A stretch of DNA of 64,000 nucleotides from Acidisoma silvae (lineage in GTDB: Bacteria > Pseudomonadota > Alphaproteobacteria > Acetobacterales > Acetobacteraceae), in the NCBI RefSeq assembly GCF_020618775.1, contig NZ_JAESVB010000001.1, positions 496,001 to 560,000 on the forward strand, written 5' to 3'. Below, in pieces: positions 1 through 9,038 of the stretch; positions within the stretch are counted from its first letter, which is position 1; each line of letters begins with the position of its first letter. The translations under genes and the position numbers were made by a program. The notes under the pieces were generated by a model that saw nothing but the letters and a program-made list of their open reading frames with translations, was not told the origin of the DNA and made no database searches.

Positions 1-681
1 ATGATCCAGAGCGCCGCCAACCGCCGCACCGGCGTCATCGCGACCGTCTTTTCCATCGTCATGCTGCTGGTGACCGCCAGCGGCGTCTTCGGAGAATTGC
101 AGACCTCGCTGAACGTTATCTGGAAGACCGATTCCTCCGCCCATGGCACGGTCTCCGGCTTGATCAAGGCGCGCGCGCAAAGCCTGGGCCTGGTCGTGAC
201 CTTGGGCTTTCTGCTGCTGGTGTCGCTGGCCATCACGGCGGCCATCGCCGCCGCCTGGCGGCGCATCAATCAGGTCGTGCCGGATGTCGGCTTCATGCTG
301 CCGCTGATCAATATGGCCGTGTCCTTCGTCTTCACGACCGTGCTTTTCGCGGCCGTCTACAAAGTTCTGCCGGACAAGAAGCTGTATTGGCGGGATGTGC
401 TGATCGGCTCGGCCTTCACCGCCGTGCTCTATACGGTCGGGAAAGCGGCTATCGCGCTCTATATCGGCGGCAGCCACGTCTCCTCCTCCTACGGGGCGGC
501 GGGCGCGCTCGTGATCCTGCTGCTCTGGGTTTATTACTCGGCGCAGATTTTTCTGCTCGGGGCCGAATTCACGCAAGTCTATGCCAACCGCCACGGCAGT
601 CAGGCCCAGGCACGCCGCGCCTTCGGCGCCTGGACCCAGGGCGTGCCACCCAAAACGCCCGATCAGGCCGAGCCGCGCTAG
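1..681 (+). CDS. YihY/virulence factor BrkB family membrane protein, 5' truncated by window edge
   Basis: This is the C-terminal part of an inner-membrane YihY/BrkB-family protein. The visible 226 residues hold several hydrophobic helices and the family-typical stretch with ELQTSLNVIW near residue 32. YihY proteins usually have about 280 or more residues and an additional N-terminal helix, which is missing here, so the gene almost certainly begins upstream and the ATG at base 1 is probably internal. The cellular role of the family is not settled. The last codons (DQAEPR) lie in a 15-base tandem repeat that continues past the stop. Confidence 0.8.
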   Translation: MIQSAANRRTGVIATVFSIVMLLVTASGVFGELQTSLNVIWKTDSSAHGTVSGLIKARAQSLGLVVTLGFLLLVSLAITAAIAAAWRRINQVVPDVGFMLPLINMAVSFVFTTVLFAAVYKVLPDKKLYWRDVLIGSAFTAVLYTVGKAAIALYIGGSHVSSSYGAAGALVILLLWVYYSAQIFLLGAEFTQVYANRHGSQAQARRAFGAWTQGVPPKTPDQAEPR

Positions 682-925
682 GCCGGGCCGCGTCAGGCCG
701 GGCCGCGTCAGGCCGGGCCGCGCTAGAGCGTTTCGGGTTTAGGCGGACGCATTACCCATTATGTCGTGCCCGGCTTTAGGCCGGGCATCTACCCCTCGTG
801 GCGCCATGACGACGTCTGTGCGCCGTAACGGGTAGGCCCGCGGGACAAGCCCGCGGGCGACGATAGAGAGCGCTTCAGTCTTACCCCGCCGCGTCAGGCC
901 GAGCCGAGTCAGGCCGGGCCGCGTT
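662..925. repeat. 15-bp GTCAGGCCGGGCCGC-type tandem repeats flanking a palindromic intergenic element
   Basis: Degenerate copies of GTCAGGCCGGGCCGC run from 662 to about 725 and again from about 893 to 925. They overlap the 3' ends of both convergent genes. Between them are two strong hairpins: arms 767-774/780-787 and arms 836-844/850-858 (GCCCGCGGG / CCCGCGGGC, loop ACAAG). The hairpin element resembles the one at 49863-49944 (shared ATCTACCC and GGG-CAAG-CCC cores). There is no gene here. The hairpins could also act as a bidirectional terminator for the converging genes, although no T-run follows. Confidence 0.6.
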
Positions 926-3251
926 AGGCGGCGCGCGTCACCGGAGAGATCCGCACCGGGACCGATTTATAGCCCGGCGTGCCGCTATGCTTATCCTGGT
1001 GCGACAGGGGGATCAGGATATTCGCTTCCGGGTAATAGGCGCCGGCTGACCCGCGCGGGATGTTATAGGCGACGATGGTCTGGTTGCGCAGCACCGCGCC
1101 GGGATAGGGGGCTTCGCCCGCTTCCGGTTCGGCTTCCACATCCACCAGATCGCCCGCCTGCAACCCCTGGGCTGCCAGGTCGTCGGCATTGAGAAAAACG
1201 ACGTCGCGGCGGCCGAAGATGCCGCGATAGCGGTCATCCAGCCCATAGATCGTCGTATTGTACTGGTCGTGGCTACGCAGCGTCGTCAGCGTCAGCACCT
1301 TCGGGTCCGTCAGGCGCGGATCTTCATAGATGCCGGGAAAGAGCCGGAATTCCGCCTTGCCCGACGGCGTCAGCCATTTCCGCTCGGTCGGCGCCAAGGG
1401 CAGGCGGAAGCCGCCCGGCTCCTTGATGCGCATGTTGTAATCCTTGAAGGCGACGGGAAACACGCCCTCGATCTTGTCCCGGATGAGGTCGTAATCGGCA
1501 ATCATGCCGTCCCAATCGATGCCGTGGCGGGTGCCGAGCACGGCCTTGGCGATGCCTGCCACGATCGCGGGTTCCGAACGCACCTCCCGCGACGGCGGCG
1601 GCAGCCGGCCAGTGGAGGCATGGACCATGGACATGCTGTCCTCGACGGTCACCGATTGCGCACCCTTGGCCTGACGGTCGAGTTCCGTCCGGCCCAGGCA
1701 GGGCAGAAGAAGGGTTTCTTTGCCCACCAGCAGATGCGAGCGGTTGGGCTTGGTCGCGATATGCACCGCCAGATCCAGCTTGCGCATGGCGGCGAAGGTC
1801 GTCAGCGGATCGGACATCGCGACGGCCAGATTGCCGCCGAGGGCGATCAGAACTTTGGAATGGCCTTCCGAAATCGCTTCGATCGATTCGACCGCGTCAT
1901 GGCCTTTGGCGACCGGCGGATCGAAACCGAAAACGCGCTTGATGCCTTCGCGCAATGCAGCAGGGGCCTTCTCGTCGATGCCGACGGTGCGGTCGCCCTG
2001 CACGTTCGAATGTCCGCGCAGCGGGCAGATACCGGCGCCCGGCTTGCCGAAATTGCCCCGCAGCAACAGCAGGTTTGCGATCTGCTGCACATTCTCGGTA
2101 CCGCGCCGATGCTGCGTCACGCCCATGCCGTAGCAGACGATGACGGATTTGGCGGCGCAATATTTTCGCGCCGTGTCTTCCAGAACGGAGCGCGGAAGTC
2201 CGCAGACGGTTTCGATATCGGCCCAGTCCGTCGTTTCCAGATCGGTCTTGAGAGCCTCGAAACCGTTGGTATGTTCGGCGATGAAGGCGCGGTCCAGCGT
2301 GCCGGGGCCGCCCGCCGCGAGATCGGCCGCGTCCAGCGCCAGCACCGCCTTCATGATGCCCTTGAGCGCCGCCGCATCGCCGCCGACCTTGAGCTGGTGA
2401 TAGGCGCTGGCGATGGGGGTCGCGCTGAAGGTTGCCATTTCCACCGGCGCCTGCGGGTCCGCGAAGCGTTCCAGCGCGCGTTCCTTCAGCGGGTTGAGCA
2501 CGATGATCGGCGCGCCGCGCAGCGAGGCCTCGCGCAATGTCCGCATCATGCGCGGATGATTGGTGCCGGGGTTGTGGCCGATCGACAGGATCATGTCGGC
2601 ATGGTCGAAATCTTCCAGGCTGACCGTGCCTTTGCCGATGCCGATGGATTGCGGCAGGCCGACGCTGGTCGCCTCGTGGCACATGTTCGAGCAGTCGGGA
2701 AAGTTATTGGTGCCGTAAGCCCGAACGAAAAGCTGATACAGGAAGGCGGCCTCGTTCGACGCGCGGCCGGAGGTATAGAACTCGGCCATATTCGGGTCGG
2801 GCAGGGCGTTCAGATGAGCGGCGATCTTGGTAAAAGCCTGGTCCCAGCCGATTTCGACATAGGTATCGCTGGCCGCGTCATATGCCATCGGATGCGTCAG
2901 CCGGCCGAGATTTTCGATATCGCGATCCGTCCAGGTCAGCATGTCGCTGACCGTGTGCTGGGCGAAGACGGCGGGCGTCGCGCGCTTTTTCGTCGCTTCC
3001 CAGGATACGGCCTTGGCGCCGTTTTCACAGAATTCGAAGGTCGAGGTGTGTTTCGGGTCAGGCCAGGCGCAGCCGGGGCAATCGAACCCATGCGGCTGGT
3101 TGTTGCGCAGCAGCAGCTTGCCGCCCGACACGGTGTTCATCTGCTCACGCAGCGCTTTCGCGACCGCCTTTAGGGCGCCCCAGCCGCCGGCCGGACCGTC
3201 ATAGGGTTCGATACCTTCGGGCGAGCCCTTTTCGATCACATTGTCGCTCAT
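924..3251 (-). CDS. FdhF/YdeP family molybdopterin oxidoreductase (formate dehydrogenase alpha-like)
   Basis: This is a roughly 775-residue cytoplasmic protein of the DMSO-reductase/formate-dehydrogenase superfamily, YdeP subgroup, expected to bind a bis-molybdopterin guanine dinucleotide cofactor. Cysteines at about residues 58, 61 (DCPGC) and 75 are candidate Fe-S ligands. Cys191 in NMCHEAT sits where formate dehydrogenases carry the Sec/Cys molybdenum ligand. The start at 3251 is preferred over the longer frame to 3356 because AAAGGGA lies just upstream and the family begins with a similar short N-terminus. No partner subunit is adjacent. The substrate of YdeP-type enzymes is uncertain, and a formate dehydrogenase function is not proven by the sequence. 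Confidence 0.85.
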   Translation of the reverse strand: MSDNVIEKGSPEGIEPYDGPAGGWGALKAVAKALREQMNTVSGGKLLLRNNQPHGFDCPGCAWPDPKHTSTFEFCENGAKAVSWEATKKRATPAVFAQHTVSDMLTWTDRDIENLGRLTHPMAYDAASDTYVEIGWDQAFTKIAAHLNALPDPNMAEFYTSGRASNEAAFLYQLFVRAYGTNNFPDCSNMCHEATSVGLPQSIGIGKGTVSLEDFDHADMILSIGHNPGTNHPRMMRTLREASLRGAPIIVLNPLKERALERFADPQAPVEMATFSATPIASAYHQLKVGGDAAALKGIMKAVLALDAADLAAGGPGTLDRAFIAEHTNGFEALKTDLETTDWADIETVCGLPRSVLEDTARKYCAAKSVIVCYGMGVTQHRRGTENVQQIANLLLLRGNFGKPGAGICPLRGHSNVQGDRTVGIDEKAPAALREGIKRVFGFDPPVAKGHDAVESIEAISEGHSKVLIALGGNLAVAMSDPLTTFAAMRKLDLAVHIATKPNRSHLLVGKETLLLPCLGRTELDRQAKGAQSVTVEDSMSMVHASTGRLPPPSREVRSEPAIVAGIAKAVLGTRHGIDWDGMIADYDLIRDKIEGVFPVAFKDYNMRIKEPGGFRLPLAPTERKWLTPSGKAEFRLFPGIYEDPRLTDPKVLTLTTLRSHDQYNTTIYGLDDRYRGIFGRRDVVFLNADDLAAQGLQAGDLVDVEAEPEAGEAPYPGAVLRNQTIVAYNIPRGSAGAYYPEANILIPLSHQDKHSGTPGYKSVPVRISPVTRAA

Positions 3252-3460
3252 GCAGCGGTCCCTTTTGATCGAGGCTTCGTGCCGTCGGCAGTCTGCGCTT
3301 GCGACAGCCGCGACTGTTTCAATGAGCATCTGAACCCGCGCCTGCCGGTCGCGCAAGGGCAGATGATGCCTTGGCGGCGCCGAAAGAAATGAGCGGTATG
3401 TAAGATAGATGCCGACATATTGTTGCGGAAAGCAAAGCGGGTCTTTGCCCGCAATTCTTG

Positions 3461-3483
3461 TTAAGGCAATGAAGCTGCCTTAA
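3461..3483 (+). promoter_or_regulatory. 8+8 bp inverted repeat, candidate MarR-family operator
   Basis: Perfect arms TTAAGGCA and TGCCTTAA are separated by 7 bases and end 9 bases before the ATG of the MarR-family gene. The repeat overlaps the expected ribosome-binding region. This position suits autorepression by the MarR product, whose dimers bind short palindromes. A 5' UTR hairpin is the alternative reading. Confidence 0.5.
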
Positions 3484-3492
3484 ACTGCGGCC

Positions 3493-4035
3493 ATGTCAGC
3501 TATGCCCCCCAGCGCGTCGTCTCCGTCGAATGCCGGCGCAGGCTTGCTTTTTTTGCGGGAGGAGGAGCTGCGTCTGGCGCAGGACATGCTGTTCTTCGCG
3601 TATCGCGACTTCACCCATGCGGCGGATGAGGTGCTGGAGAAGCTGGAACTGGGGCGCGCCCATCATCGCGCGCTGCATTTCATCGCCCGAATGCCGGGCA
3701 TGAGCGTCTCTGACCTGCTCTCCATCCTCGGCATCACGAAACAGAGCCTGTCGCGCGTGCTGACGACGCTGATCGAAGAAGGCTATGTCACTCAGGCGCC
3801 GGGCCGGGTGGACCGCCGCCAGCGCCTGCTCAGCCTGACACCCAAGGGCGCCGCGCTGGAACGGCAATTGTTCGAGCGGCAGCGTGACCTGCTGCTGCGC
3901 GCCTATCGCGATGCCGGCAGCACGGCGGTGGAAGGGTTCCGCCGCGTACTGCGGGCTTTGACGGATGAGACGGGGCAGGCCCATCTTGCCGCCATGGAAG
4001 CGGCAGCGCGGGAGCTGCGCGCCCGATCTGCCTGA
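3493..4035 (+). CDS. petP: MarR family transcriptional regulator (PetP-like)
   Basis: This 180-residue protein has a winged helix-turn-helix at about residues 57-120 (LLSILGITKQSLSRVL recognition region, then a VDRRQR wing), typical of MarR dimers. It is followed by an OmpR-family regulator only 9 bases downstream. This is the petP-petR arrangement known from Rhodobacter capsulatus, where a MarR-type and an OmpR-type regulator are encoded together. Here the petABC cytochrome bc1 genes are not adjacent; a histidine kinase follows instead. The symbol rests on order and family only. An 8+8 bp palindrome just upstream suggests autoregulation. Confidence 0.8.
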   Translation: MSAMPPSASSPSNAGAGLLFLREEELRLAQDMLFFAYRDFTHAADEVLEKLELGRAHHRALHFIARMPGMSVSDLLSILGITKQSLSRVLTTLIEEGYVTQAPGRVDRRQRLLSLTPKGAALERQLFERQRDLLLRAYRDAGSTAVEGFRRVLRALTDETGQAHLAAMEAAARELRARSA

Positions 4036-4044
4036 GGACCGTCC

Positions 4045-4779
4045 ATGAGCGCCACTGTCTCCACCGCGGCCGACGCGACCTTGAACGCCCATATTCTCGT
4101 CGTCGATGACGATGAGAAGCTGCGGCGTCTGCTGGTGCGCTACCTGACCGATCACGGTTTTCGGGTCACGGCGGCGGAGGATGCGGCCCATGCGCGCGAT
4201 AGCCTGCGCTCGCTGCGTCCGGACCTGATGGTGCTGGACGTCACCATGCCGGGTGAAAGCGGGCTGGAACTGGTCGATGACCTGCGCCGGAACGGTGACC
4301 CGGAACTGCCGGTGCTGCTGCTGACGGCGCGCGGCGCGCCGGAAGACCGCATCGCGGGTTTCGAGGCCGGGGCGGATGATTATCTGGGCAAGCCCTTCGA
4401 CCCTTATGAACTGGTGCTGCGCGTGCGGGCTTTGCTGCGCCGCGCCGGCGCGGTCGCCAATACGCAGACCGTCGATATCGGCCCGATCCGCCTGGGCGAC
4501 GCGGAATTCGATTCCGCGCGGGGAGAGCTGCGCAATTCCGGCGGTCCCATCCGCCTGACAGGCGGGGAACTGGCACTGCTGACGGCGCTCGCCCGTAAGC
4601 CGAATGAGATCCTGTCGCGGGAAGAGATTGCCGAGGCCTTGGACATGGAGGAGCCCGGCGAGCGCGCCATCGACGTGCAGGTCACCCGCCTGCGCCGCAA
4701 GATCGAACGCGACAGCCGGGAGCCGCGCTATCTCCATACCGTGCGTGGCCGGGGCTATGTGCTGAAGCCGGGTTTGTGA
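4045..4779 (+). CDS. petR: OmpR/PhoB-family response regulator (PetR-like)
   Basis: This 244-residue two-domain response regulator has a receiver domain at about residues 15-130 with acidic pocket DDDE (21-24), phospho-acceptor Asp65 in LMVLDVTMPG and a Lys near 110 (GKPFDPYEL). A C-terminal winged-helix DNA-binding domain follows, ending HTVRGRGYVLKPG. It is encoded 9 bases after the MarR gene with a GAGGA site, and the sensor kinase follows 34 bases later, so the three are probably one operon. The cognate kinase is likely the downstream protein. Targets cannot be read from the sequence. Confidence 0.9.
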   Translation: MSATVSTAADATLNAHILVVDDDEKLRRLLVRYLTDHGFRVTAAEDAAHARDSLRSLRPDLMVLDVTMPGESGLELVDDLRRNGDPELPVLLLTARGAPEDRIAGFEAGADDYLGKPFDPYELVLRVRALLRRAGAVANTQTVDIGPIRLGDAEFDSARGELRNSGGPIRLTGGELALLTALARKPNEILSREEIAEALDMEEPGERAIDVQVTRLRRKIERDSREPRYLHTVRGRGYVLKPGL

Positions 4780-4813
4780 CCGCCCGGCCGGCGCCGTTCA
4801 AGGCCGACTGACG

Positions 4814-6145
4814 ATGGCGATGCGATTGCCCGAGCGCCTTTTTCGGAAGTTCCTGCCGCGCGGGCTGTTTGCGCGCAGCCTGCTGATCATCCTGCTGCCG
4901 GTGCTGCTGCTGGAAGCGGTGGTGCTGCAGGTCTTTTACGGCAGCCATCTCAGCATCGTGTCGCGCCGCTTCGCCTTCAGCATCGCCAGCGAAATCGCCT
5001 TCACGCTGGATCAGCTCGATCGTGGGCCGGACCCGGCGCGGCAATGGCGCATCATGAATGAGGTGCAGGAGCAGTTTCAGCTGACCATGGCTTTCGATCC
5101 CGGCGCTAAGCTCGAGAATCGCAAGATGGTCAATATTTTCGGTCCGATGGATGACGATCTGTCGGCGGCGCTGGCCCAGCATCTGGGCAAGCCCTTCACC
5201 GCCGATTGGGTCTCGAACCCGGATTTCGTCATCGTCAGCGTGCAGCTGCAAAACGGCGTGGTGCATGTCGATATTCCGCGCAAGCGGCTGTGGGCCGGGT
5301 CGCTGTTCATGTTCGCGGCCTGGGTCTTCGGCACCTCGGTTCTGCTGGTCGTGGTTGCCAGCCTGTTCCTGCGCATTCAGGTGCGCGGCATCCGCCGGCT
5401 GGCGCGGGCGGCCGAGTCCTTCGGCATGGGGCGCGACCGTGGACCCATCCGGCCGGAAGGTGCCAGGGAAGTGCGGCGCGCGGCCATCGCCTTCAACCGC
5501 ATGCAGGAGCGCATCATGCGCTTCCTGGCCCAGCGCACCGATATGCTGGCCGGCGTCAGCCACGACCTGCGGACGCCGCTGACGCGCATGCGGCTGACAT
5601 TGGCGATGCTGCCTAAGACGCCGGAGCTTCAGCCCGATATCGCGGATATGACGACCGATGTCGAAGAGATGGAGCGCATGATCAGCGGCTATCTGGCTTT
5701 CGCGCGCGGCGAGGGGGAGGAGAAGACCCAGATCACCAATCTCTCGGCCATGCTGGAGGAAGTGGTGGCCCGCGCCTGCCGGGCCGGGTCACGGGTCACG
5801 CTGCATGGCACGCCCGATCTGGTGCTGCTGCTGCGCCCCGACGCCATTCGCCGCGCGATCACCAATCTGGTCGACAATGCCCGGCGCCACGCGCCGCATG
5901 TGGCGGTCGGCATCGCCTATCTCTCGGCCAGCATGGTGGAGGTGACGGTGGATGATGACGGGCCGGGCATTCCGCAGGAGCGGTTGGAGACGGTCTTTCG
6001 GCCCTTCGAAAGCGGGGAGGCCAGCGGCGGCCATGGGCTGGGCCTGACCATCGCGCGCGATATCGTGCGCGCCCATGGCGGGGAGATCATTCTGTCGCGC
6101 AGTCCGCTGGGCGGGCTGCGGGCCGGGGTTCGCCTGCCGGTGTGA
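4814..6145 (+). CDS. EnvZ-type membrane sensor histidine kinase
   Basis: This is a 443-residue inner-membrane sensor kinase. It has a transmembrane helix at about 20-43, a periplasmic loop of roughly 115 residues, a second helix at about 162-187 and a HAMP linker. The HisKA motif GVSHDLRTPLTRMRL has phospho-acceptor His250. The HATPase domain shows an N box (NLVDNARRHA), a G1 box (VDDDGPGIP) and a G2 box (GGHGLGLTIA). The layout matches EnvZ-like kinases that pair with OmpR-family regulators, and it directly follows one. The stimulus is unknown; the sensor loop shows no recognisable named domain. Confidence 0.9.
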   Translation: MAMRLPERLFRKFLPRGLFARSLLIILLPVLLLEAVVLQVFYGSHLSIVSRRFAFSIASEIAFTLDQLDRGPDPARQWRIMNEVQEQFQLTMAFDPGAKLENRKMVNIFGPMDDDLSAALAQHLGKPFTADWVSNPDFVIVSVQLQNGVVHVDIPRKRLWAGSLFMFAAWVFGTSVLLVVVASLFLRIQVRGIRRLARAAESFGMGRDRGPIRPEGAREVRRAAIAFNRMQERIMRFLAQRTDMLAGVSHDLRTPLTRMRLTLAMLPKTPELQPDIADMTTDVEEMERMISGYLAFARGEGEEKTQITNLSAMLEEVVARACRAGSRVTLHGTPDLVLLLRPDAIRRAITNLVDNARRHAPHVAVGIAYLSASMVEVTVDDDGPGIPQERLETVFRPFESGEASGGHGLGLTIARDIVRAHGGEIILSRSPLGGLRAGVRLPV

Positions 6146-6200
6146 CGGCGCTGTCTTGGGTCGGCGCCCTGATTATCGCGGTTGCGCGTTCATGCAGACT

Positions 6201-7703
6201 TCAAACCGCTAAAACGGCATCCGCATTCGGGTCGCCGGGGGCGGTCGCCCAGGCCAGTTCCACCAGCGTCACGATGCGGCGGCCGGCGCCATCCGTCTGG
6301 CAGACGATCAGCCCCTGTTCTTCCATATAGGTCAGCAGACGCCGCGCGCGGCTGGGTGACCGCGTGCCATAGGCGCGGGCCAGCGCCGGGTCGCCAGGGC
6401 AGGGGGCGCCCTCACGCGCGGCACCCGCGATCATCATGAAGATGCCCTGCATATCCTCGGGCAGCACGGCGGCGCGGGCCGAGACATCCTGCCACACCGC
6501 ATCCTCGGCCATCTCGGCGCTGATGCCGGCGCGCGCGCGGGTCAGCATGCGGCGGAAAGCCGAAAGGTCCGGCGCACCCGTGCCCAGGCCCTCGATCCGG
6601 CAGCGCACCAGGAAATCCTGATACAGCACGCCGATGGCGCGGAAACCGGCCTCGGGGTCGGCCAGGATGGCGCGCAGAATATTGTCCAGCCGCGCCCGGC
6701 GGGCCGCGATCTCCTCTGGCGTCAGCGGTGTCACCTCAACCTCGCGCGCCTGTTCGCTGGCGGCCGGCTTGGCGGCCATCAGCTGGCTGAGCAGATCGGG
6801 CGGCGGGGTGCTAGGCGCGCGGCGGGCGGCGGCGCGCATCGCCTCGGGCGGCGGTGCTGCCAGAATGACGGCCGCGGCATCTTCCAGGCTGGCATTGGGC
6901 ATGGGCATCAGCCGGGGTGTCGCATTGCGCGCCTGAGTCTCGGTATCGCCGATGCGCAGGGACAGCGGGCGACGGGACAGCGCCGGACCCAGCGCCATGA
7001 AGTGGCCCCGTTCGAGGTCGCGAAACGCTTCCGCCTGTCGGCGCTCCATGCCCAGCAGATCGGCGGCGCGCGCCATGTCGATATCGAGGAAGGTGCGGCC
7101 CATGAGGAAGTTCGACGCCTCGGCCGCGACATTCTTGGCGAGCTTGGCCAGGCGCTGGGTGGCGATGATCCCGGCTAGGCCGCGCTTGCGGCCACGGCAC
7201 ATCAGGTTGGTCATGGCGCCGAGGGAGAGTTTGCGCGCGTCATCGGATACTTCGCCCGCGACAGCCGGGGCGAATAACTGCGCCTCGTCCACCACTACTA
7301 GCATCGGATACCAGTGCTCGCGCCCGACATCGAAGAGCCCGCCCAGGAAGGCCGCCGCGCGCCGCATCTGGTTCTCGGCGTCCAGCCCTTCCAGATTGAG
7401 GATGGTGGAGACGCGATGCATGCGCGCGCGTTCTCCGGCCAGTTGCAAGCCGTGTTCGGTATGTTCCTCGGCGTCGATCACCAGATGGCCGAAGCGGTCG
7501 GCGAGCGTGACGAAATCCCCTTCCGGGTCGATCACGGCCTGCTGCACCCAGGGCGCGCTCTGCTCCATCAGCCGGCGCAGAAGGTGGGATTTGCCGGAGC
7601 CGGAATTGCCTTGCACTAGAAGGCGGGTGGCCAGCAATTCTTCCAAATCCAGCACCGCCGGGGCATTGGCCGCCGTCTGCCCCATTTCGATCGCGATTGT
7701 CAT
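6201..7703 (-). CDS. HerA-like (DUF87-type) P-loop ATPase
   Basis: This 500-residue cytoplasmic ATPase has Walker A GNSGSGKSH at 32-40 and Walker B LVVVDEAQLF at about 135-144. A later RGRKRGLAGIIATQRLAKL segment is typical of the HerA/FtsK branch of DNA-pumping ATPases. The C-terminus looks like a small winged-helix domain (RARRLLTYMEEQGLI). The start at 7703 avoids overlap with the preceding gene; AAGGAGG lies 14 bases upstream, slightly far. No NurA nuclease gene is adjacent, so a DNA-repair role is possible but unproven. It is probably co-transcribed with the flavoprotein gene 37 bases upstream. Confidence 0.75.
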   Translation of the reverse strand: MTIAIEMGQTAANAPAVLDLEELLATRLLVQGNSGSGKSHLLRRLMEQSAPWVQQAVIDPEGDFVTLADRFGHLVIDAEEHTEHGLQLAGERARMHRVSTILNLEGLDAENQMRRAAAFLGGLFDVGREHWYPMLVVVDEAQLFAPAVAGEVSDDARKLSLGAMTNLMCRGRKRGLAGIIATQRLAKLAKNVAAEASNFLMGRTFLDIDMARAADLLGMERRQAEAFRDLERGHFMALGPALSRRPLSLRIGDTETQARNATPRLMPMPNASLEDAAAVILAAPPPEAMRAAARRAPSTPPPDLLSQLMAAKPAASEQAREVEVTPLTPEEIAARRARLDNILRAILADPEAGFRAIGVLYQDFLVRCRIEGLGTGAPDLSAFRRMLTRARAGISAEMAEDAVWQDVSARAAVLPEDMQGIFMMIAGAAREGAPCPGDPALARAYGTRSPSRARRLLTYMEEQGLIVCQTDGAGRRIVTLVELAWATAPGDPNADAVLAV

Positions 7704-7740
7704 GACTCGGTAAGGCGCCTCCTTGGCGAGGAGGGGAGTA

Positions 7741-8934
7741 TCAACCCTGTCCGCGCCAGTCGAGCATTCCCTGGCCTGCGGCAAAGCCGGTTGCGAAACT
7801 GGCCTGCAGCAGATAGCCGCCGGTCGGCGCGTCCCAGTCCAGCATTTCCCCGGCCACGAAGACGCCGGGCAGGCGGTTCAGCATGAAGCGCGGGTCGATC
7901 TCGTCCCAGGTAATGCCGCCTGCGGAGGAAATGGCGCGGGCCAGGCATTCCGTGCCTGTCACCGTCAGCGGCAGATGCTTGATGAGATGGGCGAGGCCAG
8001 CCGGGTCACGCGGCAGATCGCGGCTGGCTTCGCGCAGCAGGCTGACGGCAACCGGGGCGAGGGAAAGCGCGCGTTTCAATCCGGTGGAGAGGCTGTCGCT
8101 GGGCCGCATCTGCCGCAGCTTGTCGGCGACCTGCGCCTCGCTGAATTCCGGCCGCAGGTCGATCGTGACCTCAGCCAGCCCGCTTGTCGCCGTCGTGTCA
8201 TGCAGTGCGCTGGTCAGGGGATAGACCAGTCCCCCCTCCATACCATATGTGCTCATTATACCATCTCCCCGGGAGACCCGATCCTGCCAGCGTATCGCGA
8301 CCGATTTCAGAGGCGTGCCCGCGAATTTTTCGCGGAAAAGCTCGGTCCAGCCGATGCGCAAGCCTGCATTGGCGGGTCGCAGGGGGGCGATGTGGATCTC
8401 TTTCGCGGTGAGTGCGGAAACCCAGCCGCCATCGCTGCCGAGTTTCGGCCAGGACGCGCCGCCCAGCGCCAGCACCACGCCGTCCGCCCGCACAGGCTCG
8501 GCGCCCTCGAACAGCAGCGCGCCGTCATCGGCAAAACCCAGCCAGCGCTGGCGCAGCCGGAAACTGACGCCAAGCGTCGCCAGCCGTTGCAGCCAGGCGC
8601 GCAGCAGCGGGCTCGCTTTCATGGCTTTCGGAAAGACGCGTCCGCTGGAACCGACGAACAGCGTCTGACCCAGGCCCTCCGCCCATTCGCGCAAGCGGTC
8701 GGGCGGGAAATTCTGCACAGCCGCGATCAGCTGCGGGGACACCGCCGCCCCATAGCGCGTCTGGAACGTCGCAAGATTTTCGGAATGGGTGAGGTTAAGG
8801 CCGCCGCGCCCTGCCATCAGGAATTTGCGTCCCACCGAGGGCATCTGGTCGAAGACCGTGACGGCCAGACCCGCTTTCGCCAGGGTCTCGGCGGCCATCA
8901 GGCCGGCCGGACCTGCGCCGATGACGGCAATCAT
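7741..8934 (-). CDS. NAD(P)/FAD-dependent oxidoreductase, HI0933/YhiN-BaiN family
   Basis: This 397-residue flavoprotein begins with the dinucleotide-binding motif VIGAGPAGLMAAETLAKAG. It also carries the family signature GRKFLMAGRGGLNLTHSE at about residues 35-52 and a C-terminal FAD-contact region (GVFVAGEMLDWDAPTGGYLL). These are typical of the HI0933/YhiN family, a group of predicted flavin oxidoreductases with few characterised members. It precedes the HerA-like ATPase on the same strand. The substrate is unknown. Confidence 0.85.
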   Translation of the reverse strand: MIAVIGAGPAGLMAAETLAKAGLAVTVFDQMPSVGRKFLMAGRGGLNLTHSENLATFQTRYGAAVSPQLIAAVQNFPPDRLREWAEGLGQTLFVGSSGRVFPKAMKASPLLRAWLQRLATLGVSFRLRQRWLGFADDGALLFEGAEPVRADGVVLALGGASWPKLGSDGGWVSALTAKEIHIAPLRPANAGLRIGWTELFREKFAGTPLKSVAIRWQDRVSRGDGIMSTYGMEGGLVYPLTSALHDTTATSGLAEVTIDLRPEFSEAQVADKLRQMRPSDSLSTGLKRALSLAPVAVSLLREASRDLPRDPAGLAHLIKHLPLTVTGTECLARAISSAGGITWDEIDPRFMLNRLPGVFVAGEMLDWDAPTGGYLLQASFATGFAAGQGMLDWRGQG

Positions 8935-9038
8935 AGCCTGTCCAATCCCGGTTCGCAGGGATATCGGTGGGCGGAAACAAGAGCAACAGAACGCGGATTG
9001 AAAGACATCATCCGTGCATAGACGACAGAGAGGCCAAG

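Noticed and set aside
1269-3173. 634-codon frame antisense to the FdhF-like gene
   Set aside because: The molybdoenzyme motifs are on the other strand; the antisense product is featureless.
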